A stretch of DNA of 64,000 nt from Carboxylicivirga sediminis (GCF_018156225.1 NZ_JAGTAR010000012.1:62001-126000), one strand, 5' to 3'. Numbered from the stretch's first letter, positions 17,486-27,309 are shown. The notes: a model not told the origin generated them from the letters alone. A program made the numbers and translations.

Positions 17486-18061
17486 ATGGCACGACGAGAA
17501 TCACAGGAAGTTAATGCTGGCTCAATGGCCGACATTGCATTTTTACTACTCATCTTTTTTTTGGTAACCACCACCATGGATTCTGATAAGGGACTTGGCA
17601 CTATTTTACCGCCCTATGAAGAAGAACCACCCATTGATAATAAAGCAAAGAACGAACGAAATGTATTTGAAATACTGGTGAATGCCAATAACCAACTGAT
17701 GGTAGAAAAACAGGAAATGGATATTGCCCATCTGACTGAAGCCACTAAGGAGTTTATACTGAATCCTCATAACCTGCCTGAACTATCAGATAAGGAGACA
17801 AGGAAAATTACACTGCTGGGGCAACGCCAGGTGAGCAAGGGTGTTATCTCATTACAAACAGCCAACGACACCAAATACCAGGTTTACCTGACTGTGCAGA
17901 ATGAACTGCTCAGGGCATTTAACGAGATGCGCAACGATTTTGCTATTCGTACCTTTGGCAAAGAATATAACGATTTGGATAAGAATGAAAAAGATGCTGT
18001 CAGAGAGTCGATCCCTAAACTTATTTCAGAAGCTGAACCGGTTAAGATCGCCGCCAATTAA
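17486..18061 (+). CDS. Orphan ExbD/TolR-type biopolymer transport protein
   Basis: A 191-residue inner-membrane protein. It has a short cytoplasmic N-terminus, then one membrane helix (MADIAFLLLIFFLVTTTM) carrying the conserved proton-path aspartate, and a periplasmic domain to the end. Such subunits with ExbB/MotA partners energise TonB. Here no exbB or tonB lies next to it, so the partner must be elsewhere. The ATG at 17486 is preferred over the TTG at 17477. It converges on the GH88 gene with a shared terminator. The 322 bases upstream hold a possible TAnnTTTG box (TAACTTTG near 17281). Confidence 0.85.
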   Translation: MARRESQEVNAGSMADIAFLLLIFFLVTTTMDSDKGLGTILPPYEEEPPIDNKAKNERNVFEILVNANNQLMVEKQEMDIAHLTEATKEFILNPHNLPELSDKETRKITLLGQRQVSKGVISLQTANDTKYQVYLTVQNELLRAFNEMRNDFAIRTFGKEYNDLDKNEKDAVRESIPKLISEAEPVKIAAN

Positions 18062-18217
18062 GCCTCTGATGCATAGTTGCAATGCAAGCAATTTTGAAAA
18101 CAGCCTTGACCTATTTAGCCATAAGACAAATAAGTTATGTGAGTTTGTACAGAGCGTCATCATACCTTATTGAACTGGCTTGTTTAATTCGAACAATTGA
18201 ATTAACCCCTTAAAATG

Positions 18218-18257
18218 AAAATACTCCTTCTAACAATGCCTTTTGAAGGAGTATTTT
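18218..18257. terminator. Bidirectional terminator between exbD and GH88 gene
   Basis: A perfect 13-bp stem (AAAATACTCCTTC / GAAGGAGTATTTT) with a 14-base loop. T-runs at both ends of the stem allow it to serve the convergent genes on both strands. Confidence 0.75.
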
Positions 18258-18289
18258 CGCATTATAAGTTATTAATAAATGCCTATGCC

Positions 18290-19549
18290 CTATTTATTGA
18301 GTTGCTTAAAGCGAAGCAGAGCTTCCAGAAAATAATAGTCAGCATAATTTAGTGGCACATCCACTTCCGAGTTGGCAGCCAAGTATCCCACACTGTGTTC
18401 CAATATAAAATAGGGATTGTTTACCGACCTGTAATGAGCCGACAGGTTCTGAAGCAGCTCTTTTGCAAACGCATAATAGACATCACCCTTGTCGCTTACC
18501 TGGCTTAGCTCAAACAATGCCGAACAGGTAATGGCAGCAGCAGAAGCATCGCGGCTTGGCTCTTCCTGTTGTGGCATCTCAGCCACCCACGAAGGTGCAT
18601 AAGCGTCATCTTTAACATGGTAATCCCACAACGGCACCCTGTCATCGGGCAGATTTGGGTGGTTGATGATGTAGTCGGCAATGCTCTCGGCCTGCTTTAG
18701 GTATTTCTCGTCGCCTGTTGCACGGTGCGTTAAGGTGAAGCCATACAGCCCCCAGGCCTGCCCCCTGGCCCACGACGACTCATGTGAATAGCCCTGATGG
18801 GTGTAACGTCCTCTTACTTCTCCCGTGATGGTATCGTAATCGAGCACGTGGTAACTGCTGTAGTCCTCTCTAAAATGATTTTCAATGGTGGTATTGGCAT
18901 GCTGAATAGCGATGTTGCGGTACTTATCGTTACCGGACAGCTCAGAAGCCTTAAATAATAATTCAAGATTCATCATGTTATCGATAATAACCGGATACTG
19001 CCACACATGACCATCGCGTGTTTTGCCACCTCCCCACGATTTGATGACTCCAGTCACCGGACTGAAGCGGGTTGACAACGACTCCGCCGCATTGATCAAT
19101 ACCTGCTGATAGGCAGCATTGCCGGTCAATCGCAAAGCGTTTCCGTAACTGCAATTGATCATGAAACCTACATCGTGGTTTCCGGTGTAGTACTGTATTT
19201 TATCCAGCCATTCGGTGGTTCGGGAGGCCTCTTGTTGCCAGCGTACGTCGCCATTAAGCTCGTAGAGGTACCAAAGGCTGCCCGGGAAAAACCCGCTGGT
19301 CCAGTCATAAGGACCAACATAGACGATGGAACCATCTGTTTTAACAGAGCGCGGAAACTTCCTCACCACACTGTCTTCTTTCATTGCGTTTAAGGCTGCG
19401 TCCAGCTGCATCTGAGCAAATGCCACATTATCCTCAATAAATTTTTCTTTTGGACTGGTGCAGGCATTGGCTAAAAGCAAGAGTATTAGCAGCAAGCCCC
19501 CTGCGCCTAGATTCAGCATATCAAGCCTTTGATTTTCAGTTTTCTTCAT
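18290..19549 (-). CDS. GH88 unsaturated glucuronyl hydrolase, lipoprotein
   Basis: A 419-residue exported enzyme. A lipoprotein signal (LLLILLLLANACTSP) anchors it in a periplasm-side or outer membrane. The (alpha/alpha)6 barrel carries GH88 hallmarks: YDWTSGFFPGSLW, HDVGFMINCSYGNAL with the first catalytic aspartate, PVIIDNMMNLELL with the second, and HESSWARGQAWGLYG. GH88 removes the 4,5-unsaturated uronic acid left by polysaccharide lyases. It overlaps the BNR-4 gene by 14 bases, so the two act in one pathway. Substrate could be a glycosaminoglycan, ulvan or other uronic-acid polymer. Confidence 0.88.
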   Translation of the reverse strand: MKKTENQRLDMLNLGAGGLLLILLLLANACTSPKEKFIEDNVAFAQMQLDAALNAMKEDSVVRKFPRSVKTDGSIVYVGPYDWTSGFFPGSLWYLYELNGDVRWQQEASRTTEWLDKIQYYTGNHDVGFMINCSYGNALRLTGNAAYQQVLINAAESLSTRFSPVTGVIKSWGGGKTRDGHVWQYPVIIDNMMNLELLFKASELSGNDKYRNIAIQHANTTIENHFREDYSSYHVLDYDTITGEVRGRYTHQGYSHESSWARGQAWGLYGFTLTHRATGDEKYLKQAESIADYIINHPNLPDDRVPLWDYHVKDDAYAPSWVAEMPQQEEPSRDASAAAITCSALFELSQVSDKGDVYYAFAKELLQNLSAHYRSVNNPYFILEHSVGYLAANSEVDVPLNYADYYFLEALLRFKQLNK

Positions 19550-21032
19550 CGATAAGGTAATTTATGCGTGTTTTATAATCGGTATAATGTCTGTATTTCT
19601 TATTGACCATCCAGAGAACAACTGCAGGATCATCCGGTTTCATGTTTTTAGGTACAAGCGGGCGCACATTGTCATACTTTGAATTCTGGGTAATGGCCGT
19701 GTTTTTCCAGGTCTTTCCCATATCGCTTGTTACCCATTTCTCAATCTCGAATGTGCCTTCCACATCGCGCGACAAGTAAACGATTCCGGGCTTTAGCGGA
19801 TGAAGTGACATACCTGCTGAATAGTGCGGTTCGGGTTCCACCTGGCCTTTGGGTGTTTGAGGAAACCATTTGCCAGCATGGCACATCCGGTTATCAATCC
19901 ATTGACTACCATCAAAAACGGTATAATGATAGAAGTGAGCCGTTTCCTCGGGGTAACGAGCATATAAAATCACCGGGTGGCCCTCGCTATTCACAATCAG
20001 GTCGTATATCCAGGCTCTGCCGTTCTCTTTGGTGGCTTTGTAAACCAGGGTAGCCTCCTCAGGTTCAAAAGGAATGTTGTCCATATCGCAAATCAGAGTT
20101 CCATCGGCTCGCCAGAAAGCCCCCTTTTCGTAGCAGGCATAATACACCGAGTTGAGTGACTCATTACGTGGATGTCCATCGGTAAACAAGATATGTATTT
20201 TTGATTGACCATCGGAGTGGTAGCACACATAGGGACGGTTGTTACTATCAAAGGGGATATTGGTAATGAACACTTTACTCTTGGCAAAAGTCTGCCCGTC
20301 ATCATCCGACCAGGTGATATTGGGCTTATAACCAGTCCAGCGGCCAAAACAGTATATACGGTTATTCTCCTCTTCCAATCGGAAAGGATTAGCATAGGTC
20401 ACTCGCCGGTTGGGGTAGCGTTCCAGTTCTTCTGCATCGTAAATATCATGCTCCATGGCTGGCCCAAATTGCAGCGTCTCAACCGGATCGAGTGTTTTAT
20501 TGATGCGCACTTTGTGATCGAAATGCTTTGAATAGGCCATCATCACCTCATGATTGGATAATTCTACAAAACCCGGATTGGCATGATCATCTTTGTCAAG
20601 CTTAGCGACCACCCTTTGTACCTTCACCTCCTTGCTGTCGTACTTGAGTACCCCGGCTTCCAAATCGCCTTTACTCGTGATCCAACCTGTGATGATTTCC
20701 TGATTCTCATTATTAAGATAGATGGCCCTTGGCCCTGAGAACCAACACCATGCACCATCGGCTGTAAGTCGTTTTATTTCTTTGTTGTTTGTTAATGTAG
20801 CGCTATCCTTCTTTTTGCTCGTGTTGTCAGCTCTGCTTCTGATTTCATTAGCCTGTTGGTTTGATGATTCAAAAACGGCGGACTTTGCTATGCTAAAAGA
20901 CGGCACTAAAGTCATCAGCATAAGCCCCAGACAGCTCCTCTTCAGAATGGACTGAAAGCCTCTTGGATAGTTAGCACTCCGCTTCGACTGGTCATAAAGT
21001 GTCACCGACACATACTTGTTACTTGCTGACAT
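19536..21032 (-). CDS. BNR-4 beta-propeller protein, probable polysaccharide lyase or hydrolase
   Basis: A 498-residue exported protein with a long basic N-terminal segment, then a hydrophobic signal (LGLMLMTLVPSFSIA). The rest is a seven-bladed propeller of the BNR-4 type, with WCWFSGPRAIYL, PYVCYHSDG, DGHPRNESLN and a repeated WSDDDGQTF-type Asp-box. This fold contains ulvan lyases (PL24/PL25), the rhamnose-glucuronate lyase PL27 and GH145. Its overlap with a GH88 gene, which needs an unsaturated uronic product, favours a lyase. The family cannot be fixed by eye. Translation might start further in. Confidence 0.7.
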   Translation of the reverse strand: MSASNKYVSVTLYDQSKRSANYPRGFQSILKRSCLGLMLMTLVPSFSIAKSAVFESSNQQANEIRSRADNTSKKKDSATLTNNKEIKRLTADGAWCWFSGPRAIYLNNENQEIITGWITSKGDLEAGVLKYDSKEVKVQRVVAKLDKDDHANPGFVELSNHEVMMAYSKHFDHKVRINKTLDPVETLQFGPAMEHDIYDAEELERYPNRRVTYANPFRLEEENNRIYCFGRWTGYKPNITWSDDDGQTFAKSKVFITNIPFDSNNRPYVCYHSDGQSKIHILFTDGHPRNESLNSVYYACYEKGAFWRADGTLICDMDNIPFEPEEATLVYKATKENGRAWIYDLIVNSEGHPVILYARYPEETAHFYHYTVFDGSQWIDNRMCHAGKWFPQTPKGQVEPEPHYSAGMSLHPLKPGIVYLSRDVEGTFEIEKWVTSDMGKTWKNTAITQNSKYDNVRPLVPKNMKPDDPAVVLWMVNKKYRHYTDYKTRINYLIDEEN

Positions 21033-21393
21033 AAAAACTAGTGGTTAATTTCATTTAAATAGTTACCTAAAACATCTTTAATAGACCTTGCACGGTAGCC
21101 CTTACACCTTGTTAATAAACTCAACACCACAAATGCAATCAATTTGAATCTGCATACCAATAAGTGAAATATTCCTGGGGTTAAAACTCCGTACTATACG
21201 GTATCAGGTGTGAATTTCAATATTATAAATTTAATGGCGTTTTACCAATCAACCTGTGCTTTAACTTTAACTACTAGGATGAATTGCCTGCTAACATCTT
21301 CCTCTGTGGAAAGTACCTATAGGCGAAAGAGAAAGATTTCCAGAAATATATGTATTCAATAATTAACACTGCGTCTTTGCATTTCTATGAGGC

Positions 21394-21423
21394 AAAAAAG
21401 GAGCAAGCACGAATGCTTACTCC
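21394..21423 (-). terminator. Terminator of the trx1-M16a unit
   Basis: On the minus strand a ten-pair stem with one mismatch (GGAGTAAGCA / TGCTTGCTCC, loop TTCG) is followed by TTTTTT. It lies 49 bases after the M16 peptidase stop. The rest of 21033-21471 shows no gene; it must hold the BNR-4 promoter, which was not identified. Confidence 0.7.
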
Positions 21424-21471
21424 TTTCTCCTCAATCATCACGTTTCAAATATCACCTTTTAGAAACATGCA

Positions 21472-24279
21472 TTAATGCTCTGGTAAAAACATAATATCCA
21501 GCACATCCGCATTTTTAAGGAATTTTTTTGCGGCCTTGCTAATGTCTTTTGTAGTCACATTATTAATCACGTTTTCAAAGTACTCAGGCGACATTCTGTT
21601 CTCCCCCGATTCATAATACGTTTGTATAACTGACATCCAGTAGTTGTTATTTTTTAAAGCCTTGAAGCTATTCTTTTTCATGTTTAGCACCACCTTATCT
21701 AAATCTGATTGCAAAACCGTTTTTTGAACTGTTTTCAGTTCCTTATAAACCAATTTCTTTAGATAATCTGCCTTAGCCGGATCGCAGTCGAATTTTATCT
21801 CCAAACCAAGCTTCATCTCTGGAATTCGGGAGCCTGTTGGACGTACACTAACACCATAGGTTCCCCCTTCTTTTTCACGAATATTTTCGGTATATCTTAG
21901 ATTTAAAATAGACCCTAAAATGTTGTGGTATATAGTTGTCTCTCTCGAATAGTCGGCATTTGCTCTCATCGTCAAATTAACAGTAGCTTTGGGCTCCTCC
22001 ATAGGTAAATAGATACGGTGCTCATGCTTCCCTTTTGGAAAGAAATCGCCATGATCAATCCAATTTTCTGTATTACCAGTCGTATTGATTGACCCAATAT
22101 ACTCCTCAACCAAAGGCTTTATTATTTCAGCATCAACATCGCCAACGATGAAGAACGTAAAATCAGCTGCATTAGACAATCGTTCGAAATAAATCTCCTG
22201 CATACGCTCATAATCAATCTGATCCAAAAATGTTTTATCGAATTTTAAAACACGAGGATTTCCATTGGCTGTTATAGTAGCCAGTGTATCGCGCATGATG
22301 GTTTTAGCTGTTCTAGTTTCGTTTTCAACATTGTAATAGTTGCGCTCCATGAGTTTATCAAAGGCCATACGATCAAAGCGAGGCTCTTCAAAACGCATGT
22401 AAACTAACTGAAACATGGTTTCTAAATCTTGAATCATTGCTTTCGCCGTAACCGATTCGTTGTAAGTACCCATTTTGTAACTACAGCCTGCTGTTTTACC
22501 GGCTGAAATTTTCTTCAATTGAATTGGGTCATGATTACCGATACCAAAGCCTGAAATAAAACCAGAAGCAGCTTTAAATGATGGCAAGTCAGCAACCTCG
22601 TACATTGAATCTCCTCCCTTGCTTTTAGCATTTAATATTACCGAATTGGTGTTGTTATTAACTTGCTTAAAAATAACCTTGGCTCCGTTTGAGAGTGTCC
22701 ATTCTTCGGCATTGAATTCTTCTATGTTTTGCTCATTAACGATTTCTCCCGCTACAGGAGTCGTACTCATCAAATCAACATCCAAATTTGATCCATCTTC
22801 ATAGGGAGCAATCACACTCTTTTCCACTTTAGCAATAATCGCTTCCAACTGCTTTTGTGAGATAAAATCCACGCCTTGCTTATCGGGTGTTGTAATCACA
22901 TATGACCGGTTTAAATCACTCAAGTATTTTGCCGCAACAGCAGACACCTCTTCCTTTGTAATCCCCGGAATGATTTCATTAGCAAACTCATATTTGAATT
23001 TAGCGTCAGTAATGATAGCATCTTCCAAATAGGCCCTTTTTATTGCTTTACAGTATGAGTCTGAGTTAATACTTTTCCGTTTGTTATACCCATTTTTAAT
23101 GGATACCAATGTATTCGTTTTTAAGCGTTCTAGTTCAGCTTCGGTAAATCCCTGTTGAATCACCCGCTGTAATTCAGTATAAGCAGCCTCAAATGCTTCA
23201 GACTCTTTCCCAACATTAGCTGTGACATACAAGTTAAAGGCTTTATAACCTCTCTCAAATACACCATAACTGGCACTGGCATTAATATATGGAGCCTTAC
23301 CGCTTAGTAGTTGTTCTTTGTATCGCCCTTTCATTAAAGTATTAAAAAAGCTAATAACATATGAGTCACGCAAACCCTGAAGGGTATTATCAGCTACATC
23401 AGCATGCCTAATTTTCAGATTGATATTAACGTTTTTGTATTCTTTATCTGATACCTGAACATACATTGGCTCTTTGTTATCAGGAATAACGACATCTTTT
23501 CGTTCTTTAGGATTTTCAATGGCTGGGATGGCCGAAAATAGTTCAATTACGCGTTGCTCAACAGCTTCTACATCAACATCACCAACGATGGCAATCGCCT
23601 GTAAATCTGTACGATACCATTCATGATAGAAGGTCCTTAACTCCTCAGGATCAAATTTTTTGATTACATCCAGTTCACCTATTACATCGCGATATGCATA
23701 AATACTACCATTAAAGATGGTTGGCGCAATTTTGTTCTGTGTACGAAAACCGGCTGTGCGTCGCGTGCGCCATTCTTCCGATATCACCCCTCTTTCAGCG
23801 TCAATCTCTGCTTCATCAAGCGATAGCTCATCGCACCAGTCGCGCAGAATAATGAGGCAAGAATCTACTAATTCCTTCCGTTTGCTTGGCACTCGACTTA
23901 TGTTATACACTGTTTCGTTTTTCGTAGTGTAGGCATTTACATCCTTTCCAAATTTCACGCCGTTGCGTTCCAGCATATCCAGCATCGATTTACCCGGAAA
24001 AGTTGTGGTTCCATTAAAGGCCATGTGCTCCAGAAAGTGCGCCAAACCATCTTGCTTATCCGTTTCAAGTACTGCCCCTACATTTTGATAGATGTAAAAA
24101 CTAGCCATGCCTTTGGGATTCGGGTTACGCTTTAGGTAATAGCTTAATCCATTGGGTAAAACGCCTCTTTTTATGGTTGTATCAAAGGGAGCTGCTTGCG
24201 ATAAATCGGTAAATTTCTGCGCATAGCCCCCTGAACTAATGAGAAATACTCCCAATAGCAGCGTAAATAACTTTTGCAT
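21472..24279 (-). CDS. Exported M16 (pitrilysin-family) zinc peptidase, M16a
   Basis: A 935-residue periplasmic peptidase with a signal peptide (MQKLFTLLLGVFLISSGGYAQ). The active half has the inverted zinc motif H81FLEH85, with the third ligand E162 in ERGVISEEW, 76 residues later as in pitrilysin. The full four-domain length (about 930) means both halves are in one chain; the second half lacks the motif. Such enzymes digest peptides and small unfolded proteins in a closed chamber. The ATG at 24279 gives the signal peptide at the very N-terminus. It is 115 bases after trx1 and probably co-transcribed with it. Confidence 0.9.
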   Translation of the reverse strand: MQKLFTLLLGVFLISSGGYAQKFTDLSQAAPFDTTIKRGVLPNGLSYYLKRNPNPKGMASFYIYQNVGAVLETDKQDGLAHFLEHMAFNGTTTFPGKSMLDMLERNGVKFGKDVNAYTTKNETVYNISRVPSKRKELVDSCLIILRDWCDELSLDEAEIDAERGVISEEWRTRRTAGFRTQNKIAPTIFNGSIYAYRDVIGELDVIKKFDPEELRTFYHEWYRTDLQAIAIVGDVDVEAVEQRVIELFSAIPAIENPKERKDVVIPDNKEPMYVQVSDKEYKNVNINLKIRHADVADNTLQGLRDSYVISFFNTLMKGRYKEQLLSGKAPYINASASYGVFERGYKAFNLYVTANVGKESEAFEAAYTELQRVIQQGFTEAELERLKTNTLVSIKNGYNKRKSINSDSYCKAIKRAYLEDAIITDAKFKYEFANEIIPGITKEEVSAVAAKYLSDLNRSYVITTPDKQGVDFISQKQLEAIIAKVEKSVIAPYEDGSNLDVDLMSTTPVAGEIVNEQNIEEFNAEEWTLSNGAKVIFKQVNNNTNSVILNAKSKGGDSMYEVADLPSFKAASGFISGFGIGNHDPIQLKKISAGKTAGCSYKMGTYNESVTAKAMIQDLETMFQLVYMRFEEPRFDRMAFDKLMERNYYNVENETRTAKTIMRDTLATITANGNPRVLKFDKTFLDQIDYERMQEIYFERLSNAADFTFFIVGDVDAEIIKPLVEEYIGSINTTGNTENWIDHGDFFPKGKHEHRIYLPMEEPKATVNLTMRANADYSRETTIYHNILGSILNLRYTENIREKEGGTYGVSVRPTGSRIPEMKLGLEIKFDCDPAKADYLKKLVYKELKTVQKTVLQSDLDKVVLNMKKNSFKALKNNNYWMSVIQTYYESGENRMSPEYFENVINNVTTKDISKAAKKFLKNADVLDIMFLPEH

Positions 24280-24393
24280 ATTATAGTGTTTTTGAATATC
24301 AATTTTAAGGTTCAGCCAAAAATGCTGTATCAACCTTATGAGAAACCATGATTCGATTTTATAACTATACAAGAAGCAGCAGATTGTGCTGTT

Positions 24394-25767
24394 CTACTCC
24401 TCTTCATTCTCTGGCTTACCAAATACCACTTTGCCTTCTTTCATTAACTGCAACTGATATTCCAGATTAGACTTTTTCTTGTAATTAAAAGGCACATTCT
24501 TAATTGCTGCGTTTTTTAATAAAATTGCCTTATCGGCTTTGCCTTGCGCATATAGCACATCAGCCTCCAGATTATTAACTTCCCAGCTATCGGGAATAAG
24601 CTTATAACAATACTTTATCCACTTCTTCAGGTGCTTATAATCAGCATTTGTTTCGCATCGAGACCAATACAAGCGACTAACTTTAACGATATCACCAACA
24701 TTGTCATTGGCTATCCTTCCTTGCTTCATTAGCTCACGCTTAAACTCAACATATGTACCTGTTTGGTCTTTACTAAACTCCATATATTTGTTGTAAGCCT
24801 CAGCATCTTCTTGTTTGATCTGTTTTATTGATTTTTGGCTAATAATGTTATTCACGTAATCAATTGCAGCCTTTTTATAGGCCTCATTATGATTGGCAAT
24901 TCTTAAATACTCCATCTCATAAAAGCTTAACTCCCCGCTCTTAGCTGTTCCTAGATTTTTTTCTTTACAAAAGTCAATGTAGCGTCTCATCATTTCAGGG
25001 TCTTGTGTACCATATGCCCTTTGGAGCGTCGTTCTGGCAAGGCTGGTATCGATCCTTTCTAAGCGTATTTTGTTCCCCTTAGAAGCAAAGGTTAAGTAAT
25101 GCTCAATGTTGGCCGTCAAAACTTCTTCAGCTTTGCTTCCTAAGTAAATCCCACTGGCATTTTTCAACAAAATCTCAAGCATTTCTTCACTTGATTCGTC
25201 AACCGTTGTTTGCACCTTTAGCCAGGCATTTAACGCATTAATCGGATTCATTTTGTATTCTACCAACTTGTCATAGTAGCTTTTCAAGAAAGCTTCATCA
25301 TCCAGTTTTTCAGAGAAGAGTTGCTTCATGTCTTCCAGTGTAAACTGATCCTTGGTTGCCTCAAGGGCCGATTTTCCAAACGGTATCATTCCACCGCCTT
25401 TGGTCATTGAGGAGCCGGTGCCTCGATAGATCAGATTGGAATCGCCATCGACAAATATCAAGGTTGGGTAACGATTCACACCATACAGCTGCGCAGCGTG
25501 TTTACCTTCCCTTTCGGCATCGAGTTTGAGGCTAATAAAATTTGTATTGTAAAAGTCACCAATTTCGGGTTCCATAAATGGTCCTTTTGCCAACTTTTTA
25601 CAAGGTCCACACCAAGATGTGTAAAAGTCGATAAACAGAAGCTTATCCTGCTCTTTGGCTAATTGCAATGCCTCTTCAAAAGTGACGTACTTAAAGTCAA
25701 TACCTTGCGAATATGCAAATCTTCCCAACAGGACAAACATCAGTAATAATAATTGTATTTTATTCAT
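24394..25767 (-). CDS. Exported thioredoxin-domain protein with helical C-terminus, Trx1
   Basis: A 457-residue protein. A signal peptide (MNKIQLLLLMFVLLGRFAYSQ) leads to a thioredoxin fold with the active site C53GPC56 in SWCGPCKKL and the cis-Pro loop NRYPTLIFV. Residues 160-457 are helical, TPR-like repeats. The canonical WCGPC suggests a reductase or disulfide exchange role in the periplasm, if supplied with electrons. It is one of three paralogues here (with 25981 and 27341) that share the GI(D/K/N)F leader after the signal and the C-terminal repeats, so they arose by tandem duplication. It is preceded by an ECF-type promoter motif and a terminator. Confidence 0.82.
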   Translation of the reverse strand: MNKIQLLLLMFVLLGRFAYSQGIDFKYVTFEEALQLAKEQDKLLFIDFYTSWCGPCKKLAKGPFMEPEIGDFYNTNFISLKLDAEREGKHAAQLYGVNRYPTLIFVDGDSNLIYRGTGSSMTKGGGMIPFGKSALEATKDQFTLEDMKQLFSEKLDDEAFLKSYYDKLVEYKMNPINALNAWLKVQTTVDESSEEMLEILLKNASGIYLGSKAEEVLTANIEHYLTFASKGNKIRLERIDTSLARTTLQRAYGTQDPEMMRRYIDFCKEKNLGTAKSGELSFYEMEYLRIANHNEAYKKAAIDYVNNIISQKSIKQIKQEDAEAYNKYMEFSKDQTGTYVEFKRELMKQGRIANDNVGDIVKVSRLYWSRCETNADYKHLKKWIKYCYKLIPDSWEVNNLEADVLYAQGKADKAILLKNAAIKNVPFNYKKKSNLEYQLQLMKEGKVVFGKPENEEE

Positions 25768-25799
25768 TGAAATAGGGTAAACAAGTGAAACATATTATC

Positions 25800-25830
25800 G
25801 ACTCGGGACCGAATGTGAATAGCCCGAGCC
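25800..25830 (-). other. 5' leader hairpin of trx1 mRNA
   Basis: Eight bases (GGCTCGGG on the minus strand) pair with CCCGAGTC after 15 bases, with one wobble. The hairpin starts at about the transcription start predicted from the motif at 25839-25869 and ends 33 bases before the trx1 ATG. No T-run follows, so it may stabilise the mRNA or occlude translation. This is an inference. Confidence 0.45.
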
Positions 25831-25838
25831 TTTTATTG

Positions 25839-25869
25839 AAAGACTTAAAAAAGCAACTGCAGGGTGACA
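25839..25869 (-). promoter_or_regulatory. ECF-type promoter motif D, upstream of trx1
   Basis: A degenerate copy of the motif seen at A, B and C: on the minus strand TGTCACCC-N14-TAAGTCTTT. The first box matches TGTCACTC in 7 of 8 bases; the second matches TGCGTCATT in 6 of 9; the spacer is exactly 14. It sits between the trx2 terminator and the trx1 start. Confidence 0.5.
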
Positions 25870-25875
25870 AGTGCC

Positions 25876-25915
25876 AAAAAAAACGCTCCAGATTTATAAT
25901 TAATCAGGGAGCGTT
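25876..25915 (-). terminator. Terminator of the trx3-trx2 unit
   Basis: On the minus strand AACGCTCC pairs with GGAGCGTT after an 18-base loop, then runs into T8. It lies 66 bases after the trx2 stop. Confidence 0.8.
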
Positions 25916-25980
25916 CTATCTTTATCTGTTACTGCTCCAATGGCAGTCAAATTCTGAAATATGATATAGCATTATAACAA

Positions 25981-27309
25981 CTATTTTAGAACTATGCTTT
26001 TACCAGCTTTCATTAATTCTAAATCCATTTGCATTCCTTTTACTCGCTTGGTATCTTCCTTTTCAGCTATTTCGCAGGCCTGTTGTTTAATTTTAATGGC
26101 CTCTTCTTTATCATTTCCATATAAATACAGGATGTTGGCATAGGCACTCATCGTTCGGTAATCGCCTGGTATAATATAATAGGCCACCTTCATCCAACGC
26201 ACAACATCTTCTTTGTCCTTTTCGCTTGTGACAAATTCGGCATAATCATTGACCATCATCGTTATCATCTGACTTTTTCGGACTGAAATTGGTCTTAAAC
26301 TTTGTGCTTCCGGATCACCTTCAGCCTTCCGTTTTTGTACTTCCTGGTAAAAATTGCGTATTCTCTTCGCGTCAATTTCACTTATATAAGTTTCGATATT
26401 ATCGCGTACCAACCGTTTGTAGTTTTCACCATCACCAATGCTCTTGTAATAATAGGTATATACTCTTTCACGTTGCTCCTCACCAACACTGGCACCTACA
26501 TTAGCAGCTCTGTCAAACACCATCTCTAAGATTACAGTGTCTTTTTTAGCTACGGCATAATTGGTGGTATTCTCCACCATCTGGCGTGGTATTAATTGGT
26601 ATATTTCACGAATATCTTTTCTGACATAGAGCTTCCAGGCATCCGATCCATAATTGCGTTGAATAATTTCATCGGCTTTACCATCAAATATGATCTGCTT
26701 ATAATGATCAGCCAATAGTGTGACCATTTCCTTGCTCGATTCATCAATAGATGTTTGAATACTCAGATAATGTTCCAAAATATCCATGTAATCTGATGAC
26801 TTTGATTCCTTTAGTTTACCCAGGTAGCTAAGTAAAAACTGTTCATTATCCTTTTCTTTCTCATAGCGTTCTGCCATACGGCCCACACTATTTTTATCTT
26901 GTGCATAAGCCACCGCCTTTTTCACTTCCTTCATAAACTCGTCTTTGGGCATAGCTGAAGAAAAGCGATATACAACAAAGTCATCACCATCGATAAAAAC
27001 ATATCCAGGTAAACCTGTAATGCCGTATTTTTCTTTGATAACGGGACCTTCACCTCGTTCAACATCAACTTTTAAAGCAACCAGATGTTCATCGAAATAG
27101 TTACCAACTTCTTCATCCTTAAATACTGTATTGGCCATTTTCTTGCATGGGCCACACCACACCGCGTATCCATCGATAAACAAAACCTTGTTTTCAGCCT
27201 TGGCTTTAGTTAAGGCCTGATTGAACGTTCCCTGTTCAAACTTGATACCCTGTGCTAAAACTGAAACAGAAAAGGCCACCAACACTATCGCGCTAATTAT
27301 ATATTTCAT
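25981..27309 (-). CDS. Exported thioredoxin-domain protein with helical C-terminus, Trx2
   Basis: A 442-residue paralogue of Trx1 and Trx3. The signal peptide (MKYIISAIVLVAFSVSVLAQ) leads to C52GPC55 in VWCGPCKKM and the loop GITGLPGYVFI. The C-terminal 270 residues are helical and repeat-like. Here GLPGY replaces the usual cis-Pro YPT, a change next to the active site that may alter substrate preference. The start at 27309 is chosen because it puts the signal at the N-terminus; it overlaps nothing and follows trx3 by 31 bases, so the two form one unit ending at the 25876 terminator. Confidence 0.82.
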   Translation of the reverse strand: MKYIISAIVLVAFSVSVLAQGIKFEQGTFNQALTKAKAENKVLFIDGYAVWCGPCKKMANTVFKDEEVGNYFDEHLVALKVDVERGEGPVIKEKYGITGLPGYVFIDGDDFVVYRFSSAMPKDEFMKEVKKAVAYAQDKNSVGRMAERYEKEKDNEQFLLSYLGKLKESKSSDYMDILEHYLSIQTSIDESSKEMVTLLADHYKQIIFDGKADEIIQRNYGSDAWKLYVRKDIREIYQLIPRQMVENTTNYAVAKKDTVILEMVFDRAANVGASVGEEQRERVYTYYYKSIGDGENYKRLVRDNIETYISEIDAKRIRNFYQEVQKRKAEGDPEAQSLRPISVRKSQMITMMVNDYAEFVTSEKDKEDVVRWMKVAYYIIPGDYRTMSAYANILYLYGNDKEEAIKIKQQACEIAEKEDTKRVKGMQMDLELMKAGKSIVLK

